A DNA stretch of 64,000 nucleotides from an uncultured Burkholderiaceae bacterium (GTDB lineage: Bacteria; Pseudomonadota; Gammaproteobacteria; Burkholderiales; Burkholderiaceae_F), in assembly GCA_944390675.1 (NCBI GenBank), contig CALXQR010000009.1:1-64000 (forward strand), written 5' to 3'. The position numbers and the translations under genes were made by a program. Numbering within the stretch: position 1 is the stretch's first letter; every line of letters begins with the position of its first letter. Under the pieces are notes generated by a model. It ran no database searches and had not been told where the DNA came from. It worked only from the letters and a program-made list of their open reading frames with translations. Of this stretch, positions 61,421-64,000 are shown in pieces.

Positions 61421-62545
61421 TTAACGGCTCGGGCGTTTGCTTGCCCCGCCAATTTTGTTAGCGTTTATAACACGTTTAGCCTGACGCTTTTTGGATTCGG
61501 TCACACCCTCATAGCCTTTGTCATAAACGTCTTTTCGAGCGGCAAATTTACGCCCGCCCTTATTGGCACCCATACCCGCACGGGCAGTGCTCCGTGACTG
61601 CGTTTTCGCTGTTTTTTGAGGCTCAGCTGCCGGGACAACACCAGCGCGGCTGCTGCCCTTTTTCAAGTCTTCAATCCAGCCCTTCACCCAATCGTCCGAC
61701 AGGCGCATCTTGGCACCGCGCGGCAAATCTTTAGGCAAGAGCACCGCGCCGAAACGCACGCGGATCAAACGCGACACGGTCAACCCCACCGCTTCAAAAA
61801 TACGGCGCACTTCACGGTTGCGTCCTTCAGCGAGCGTTACACGGTACCAGTGATTGGAAGAAACGCCGCCGATATCTTCGATGCGGCTAAATGCCGCCAT
61901 GCCGTCTTCGAGCTTGATGCCTCGTGTGAGCTTTTGCTTATTTTCGTCGGTGAGTTCACCTTGCACGCGCACAGCGTATTCACGCTCAATTCGGTGACGC
62001 GGGTGCATGAGCATATTGGCCAACGCCCCGCTCGTTGTAAAAAGCAGCACCCCTTCGGTATTAAAGTCCAAACGCCCCACCGCGATCCAACGCTCACCGT
62101 TGAGTCTCGGCAAATGGTCAAAAACGGTCGGTCTGCCCTGAGGATCATCGGCAGAAACAATTTCACCTGCGGGCTTATGGTACAAAAGCACCTTCGGCAC
62201 ATCGGCGTCAACGACCGCGCGCTTGACTAAGCGTCCGCGAACTCGAATGCTGTCGTTTGCGCGCACCCGATCACCGACTTTGGCCACATCACCGTTGACG
62301 GTCACGGCACCTGTGGCAATCAAAGCTTCCATCTCACGGCGAGAACCCAAGCCAGCATCGGCGAGCACTTTCTGAAGTTTTTCACTTGCTCCGCTCGCAG
62401 CCAATGCGGCGACATCAGCCTCTTTTTGAACGTTTTCTGTCGTCGCGGCAGGCATCATCTTCTTTCGCGCCGGCGCACGGAAAGGCGTGCGTTTTTGCGC
62501 GGGTTTTGTCTGCATCTTTTTAACCGACCCCGTTTTCCTCGCCAT
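61421..62545 (-). CDS. rluB: 23S rRNA pseudouridine(2605) synthase RluB
   Basis: This 374-residue RsuA-family protein has an N-terminal basic, disordered region of about 60 residues, then an S4 domain (EKLQKVLADAGLGSRREMEA). The catalytic domain has the aspartate in VGRLDFNTEGVLLFTT and HPRHRIEREYAVRV, EGRNREVRRIFEAVGL. A basic C-terminal tail (about 300-374) follows. I use the ATG at 62545 with GGGAG. It overlaps the end of scpB by 26 bp, indicating translational coupling; scpB-rluB is a widely conserved pair. Confidence 0.92.
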   Translation of the reverse strand: MARKTGSVKKMQTKPAQKRTPFRAPARKKMMPAATTENVQKEADVAALAASGASEKLQKVLADAGLGSRREMEALIATGAVTVNGDVAKVGDRVRANDSIRVRGRLVKRAVVDADVPKVLLYHKPAGEIVSADDPQGRPTVFDHLPRLNGERWIAVGRLDFNTEGVLLFTTSGALANMLMHPRHRIEREYAVRVQGELTDENKQKLTRGIKLEDGMAAFSRIEDIGGVSSNHWYRVTLAEGRNREVRRIFEAVGLTVSRLIRVRFGAVLLPKDLPRGAKMRLSDDWVKGWIEDLKKGSSRAGVVPAAEPQKTAKTQSRSTARAGMGANKGGRKFAARKDVYDKGYEGVTESKKRQAKRVINANKIGGASKRPSR

Positions 62546-63218
62546 TTTTCTCTCCCAATTTGAGCGGCTCAATCAGGCTTTCCAATTTCGCATGCTCTTC
62601 ATCAATTGCCGCAAGCTGTGTGAGATCCTTCACTCTCGCGGGCATCTTTTCCTGCAGATTTTGACCTTCAAAGAGTTCGAAGGCTTCCGTCGATGGTTCT
62701 TCCTCAGGACCGATGCTCGGCAGATCCTGCAAAGAATTCAGCCCCAAATCAACTAAAAATTGACGCGTTGTCGCCAAAAGTTCCGGATGCCCCACCGTTT
62801 CTCTGCGGCCGATCACTTCAATCCAGTTGCGATCCATCAACGTCTTAATCGCATTGGGATTAACCGACACACCGCGGATTTTTTCAATATCACCGCGCGT
62901 GACAGGCTGCCGATAGGCAATCACCGCCAATGTTTCCATCACAGTGCGGCTGTATTTGGGCGCCTCTTCAGGGTGCAAGCGTTTTAACACCTCACGCATC
63001 TGCGACACAGACTGAAACCGCCACAATCCATCGCCCACCTCACGAAGTTCCAGCGCGCGGCCTGCCCAGTCCTCTCGGAGTTCCTCCAAAAGCTGCAGAA
63101 CCTGCGCTTTGGTGAAGCGCTTGTCCAAACACTCCCGCAGTGAAGCCACAGAAAGAGGCACATCACTTGTGAGCAGCGCGCCTTCCAAAATCCATTTTGG
63201 GTTTTCCATGAGCGTCAT
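62520..63218 (-). CDS. scpB: Segregation and condensation protein ScpB
   Basis: This 232-residue kleisin-associated winged-helix protein, with Smc and ScpA, compacts the chromosome. LEGALLTSDVPLSVASL at the start and ETLAVIAYRQPVTRGDIEKI and RGVSVNPNAIKTLMDRNWIE are diagnostic. The C-terminal 50 residues are acidic and probably flexible. Its ATG overlaps the ychJ stop. The usual scpA partner is not next to it. Confidence 0.93.
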   Translation of the reverse strand: MTLMENPKWILEGALLTSDVPLSVASLRECLDKRFTKAQVLQLLEELREDWAGRALELREVGDGLWRFQSVSQMREVLKRLHPEEAPKYSRTVMETLAVIAYRQPVTRGDIEKIRGVSVNPNAIKTLMDRNWIEVIGRRETVGHPELLATTRQFLVDLGLNSLQDLPSIGPEEEPSTEAFELFEGQNLQEKMPARVKDLTQLAAIDEEHAKLESLIEPLKLGEKNGEENGVG

Positions 63219-63601
63219 TTGACATCCCCGTCCACGTAAAACCAACGGCCGTCTTCTTTGACAAAGCGGCTCTTTTCAACCTGCTTAAATGCTCGCCCGC
63301 TGATTTTTCCGCGGGCTATGAATTCCACAAAAGCCTCTTGCTCCCCGTCATCAAAAGACACGATCTCTAGTCCCAACCACTTGATGTTGTCATCAAGCGT
63401 AAGTTCTTTCGGTCTCGTCGTCTCGTGCCACGTCGACAAGAGGTAATCCGCGCGCTTTTTCACAAAAGCACTGTAGCGGCTTTTCATGAGCGAGAGCGCA
63501 TCAAGCGGCACCGCCTCATCATCATGAAAACGCCCGCAACAGTCCTTGTAGTCGAGCTGACTACCGCAGGGACAGTATGCGGGCAGTTTCTTTTTCTTCA
63601 T
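63215..63601 (-). CDS. YchJ family SEC-C motif protein
   Basis: This 128-residue protein has an N-terminal SEC-C zinc motif (CPCGSQLDYKDCCGRFH) and an NTF2-like domain with MKSRYSAFVKKRADYLLSTW and WLGLEIVSFDDGEQEAFVEF. The YchJ family has no firmly established function. It overlaps scpB by 4 bp (ATGA) and follows typA by 9 bp, so the order typA-ychJ-scpB-rluB-msbA may form one operon. Confidence 0.88.
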   Translation of the reverse strand: MKKKKLPAYCPCGSQLDYKDCCGRFHDDEAVPLDALSLMKSRYSAFVKKRADYLLSTWHETTRPKELTLDDNIKWLGLEIVSFDDGEQEAFVEFIARGKISGRAFKQVEKSRFVKEDGRWFYVDGDVK

Positions 63602-63610
63602 CGAACGCGA

Positions 63611-64000
63611 TTATTCGTTTTTCTCACGTTCGGCGCGCGCATGACGGCGACGATCGATTTCGGTGAGGTAACGCTTTCTCAAACGAATCGTCTGCGGAGT
63701 GATTTCCACCAATTCGTCATCATTGATGAATTCCACTGCGCTTTCAAGCGTGAGCTGCACGGGCGGCACCAAGCGGATCGCTTCATCGGTGCCGGAGGCA
63801 CGAATGTTGGTGAGCTGCTTGCCGCGAATCGGGTTAACAACGATGTCGTTGTCGCGCGAGTGAATGCCGATGATCATGCCTTCATAGAGTTTGTCGCCCG
63901 GTTTCACAAACATACGGCCGCGATCCTGAAGCTTCCACAATGCGTAAGCCACGGCTTCGCCGTTATCCTGACTGATCAGCACGCCGTTTCTGCGTTCGCC
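63611..64000 (-). CDS. typA: Translational GTPase TypA/BipA (C-terminal part, cut by window edge)
   Basis: The frame is open to the window end and covers the last 129 residues of TypA/BipA. At the edge it reads GERRNGVLISQDNGEAVAYA, then LQDRGRMFVKPGDKLYEGMI, GIHSRDNDIVVNPIRGKQLTN and ITPQTIRLRKRYLTEIDRRR, the BipA-specific C-terminal domain. BipA is a ribosome-associated GTPase needed at low temperature and under stress. The GTPase and start lie outside. It is first in the leftward cluster with ychJ and scpB. Confidence 0.93.
   Translation of the reverse strand, partial: GERRNGVLISQDNGEAVAYALWKLQDRGRMFVKPGDKLYEGMIIGIHSRDNDIVVNPIRGKQLTNIRASGTDEAIRLVPPVQLTLESAVEFINDDELVEITPQTIRLRKRYLTEIDRRRHARAEREKNE

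Overview
The window looks like chromosomal core DNA of a Gram-negative betaproteobacterium, order Burkholderiales, most likely a Sutterellaceae-type gut commensal (Sutterella/Parasutterella relatives). The clues are the divergent tsaD / rpsU-yqeY-dnaG-rpoD block, the xseA-sodB ... lpxK-trm112-kdsB-adk block, the surE-nlpD-rlmD block, lipid A and outer-membrane genes (lpxK, kdsB, msbA, tamAB), and moderate G+C. The genus is inferred from gene order and protein character only. I see no prophage, insertion sequence, CRISPR array or plasmid gene.

Layout. 1-346: no gene, but three regularly spaced strong promoters firing leftward out of the window (probably into an rRNA operon), plus the etfBA terminator. 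0.3-3.1 kb: etfBA and dusA. 3.2-10.8 kb: macromolecular-synthesis operon rpsU-yqeY-dnaG-rpoD followed by a second full-length primary-type sigma factor. 11-21.3 kb: tsaD, an M20 carbamoylase-like hydrolase, ybaK, ispH, a MATE exporter, rpmBG, an AEC carrier, a Bcr/CflA exporter, an RsmB-type methyltransferase and purN. 21.4-24.2 kb: bioB, then a two-gene iron-sulfur/cytochrome b electron-transfer module with no catalytic subunit. 24.3-31.8 kb: ribF-ileS-lspA-coaBC-orf-dut, a cold-shock gene and a DUF192 gene. 31.8-38.3 kb: sodB, xseA, a stand-alone DUF2156 protein, a DsbG-like protein, and lpxK-trm112-kdsB-adk. 38.4-48 kb: a YihY protein, rlmD, nlpD, surE, a YqaA protein, tamB and tamA. 48.1-50.6 kb: an EamA transporter, tRNA-Glu, tRNA-Ala and gltS. 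50.7-53.5 kb: a more A+T-rich LysR / secreted esterase / secreted SGNH hydrolase cassette. 53.6-64 kb: an amidohydrolase, fhs, an RluA-family synthase, a second AEC carrier, msbA, rluB, scpB, ychJ and the 3' part of typA.

How it fits together: most genes are housekeeping (sigma factors, primase, ribosomal proteins, tRNA/rRNA modification, envelope biogenesis, cofactors). Three departures stand out. First, the primary sigma gene is present as two diverged tandem copies, while rpoS is missing from the surE-nlpD-rlmD neighbourhood where relatives carry it, which suggests a rearranged sigma network. Second, an orphan Tat-exported FeS protein with a missing cluster cysteine pairs with an FdnI-type cytochrome b. 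Third, a compact LysR-controlled pair of exported esterase-like enzymes looks like an accessory, perhaps acquired, module. Small non-coding structures (attenuators, palindromes, direct repeats, a possible sRNA) are listed separately.
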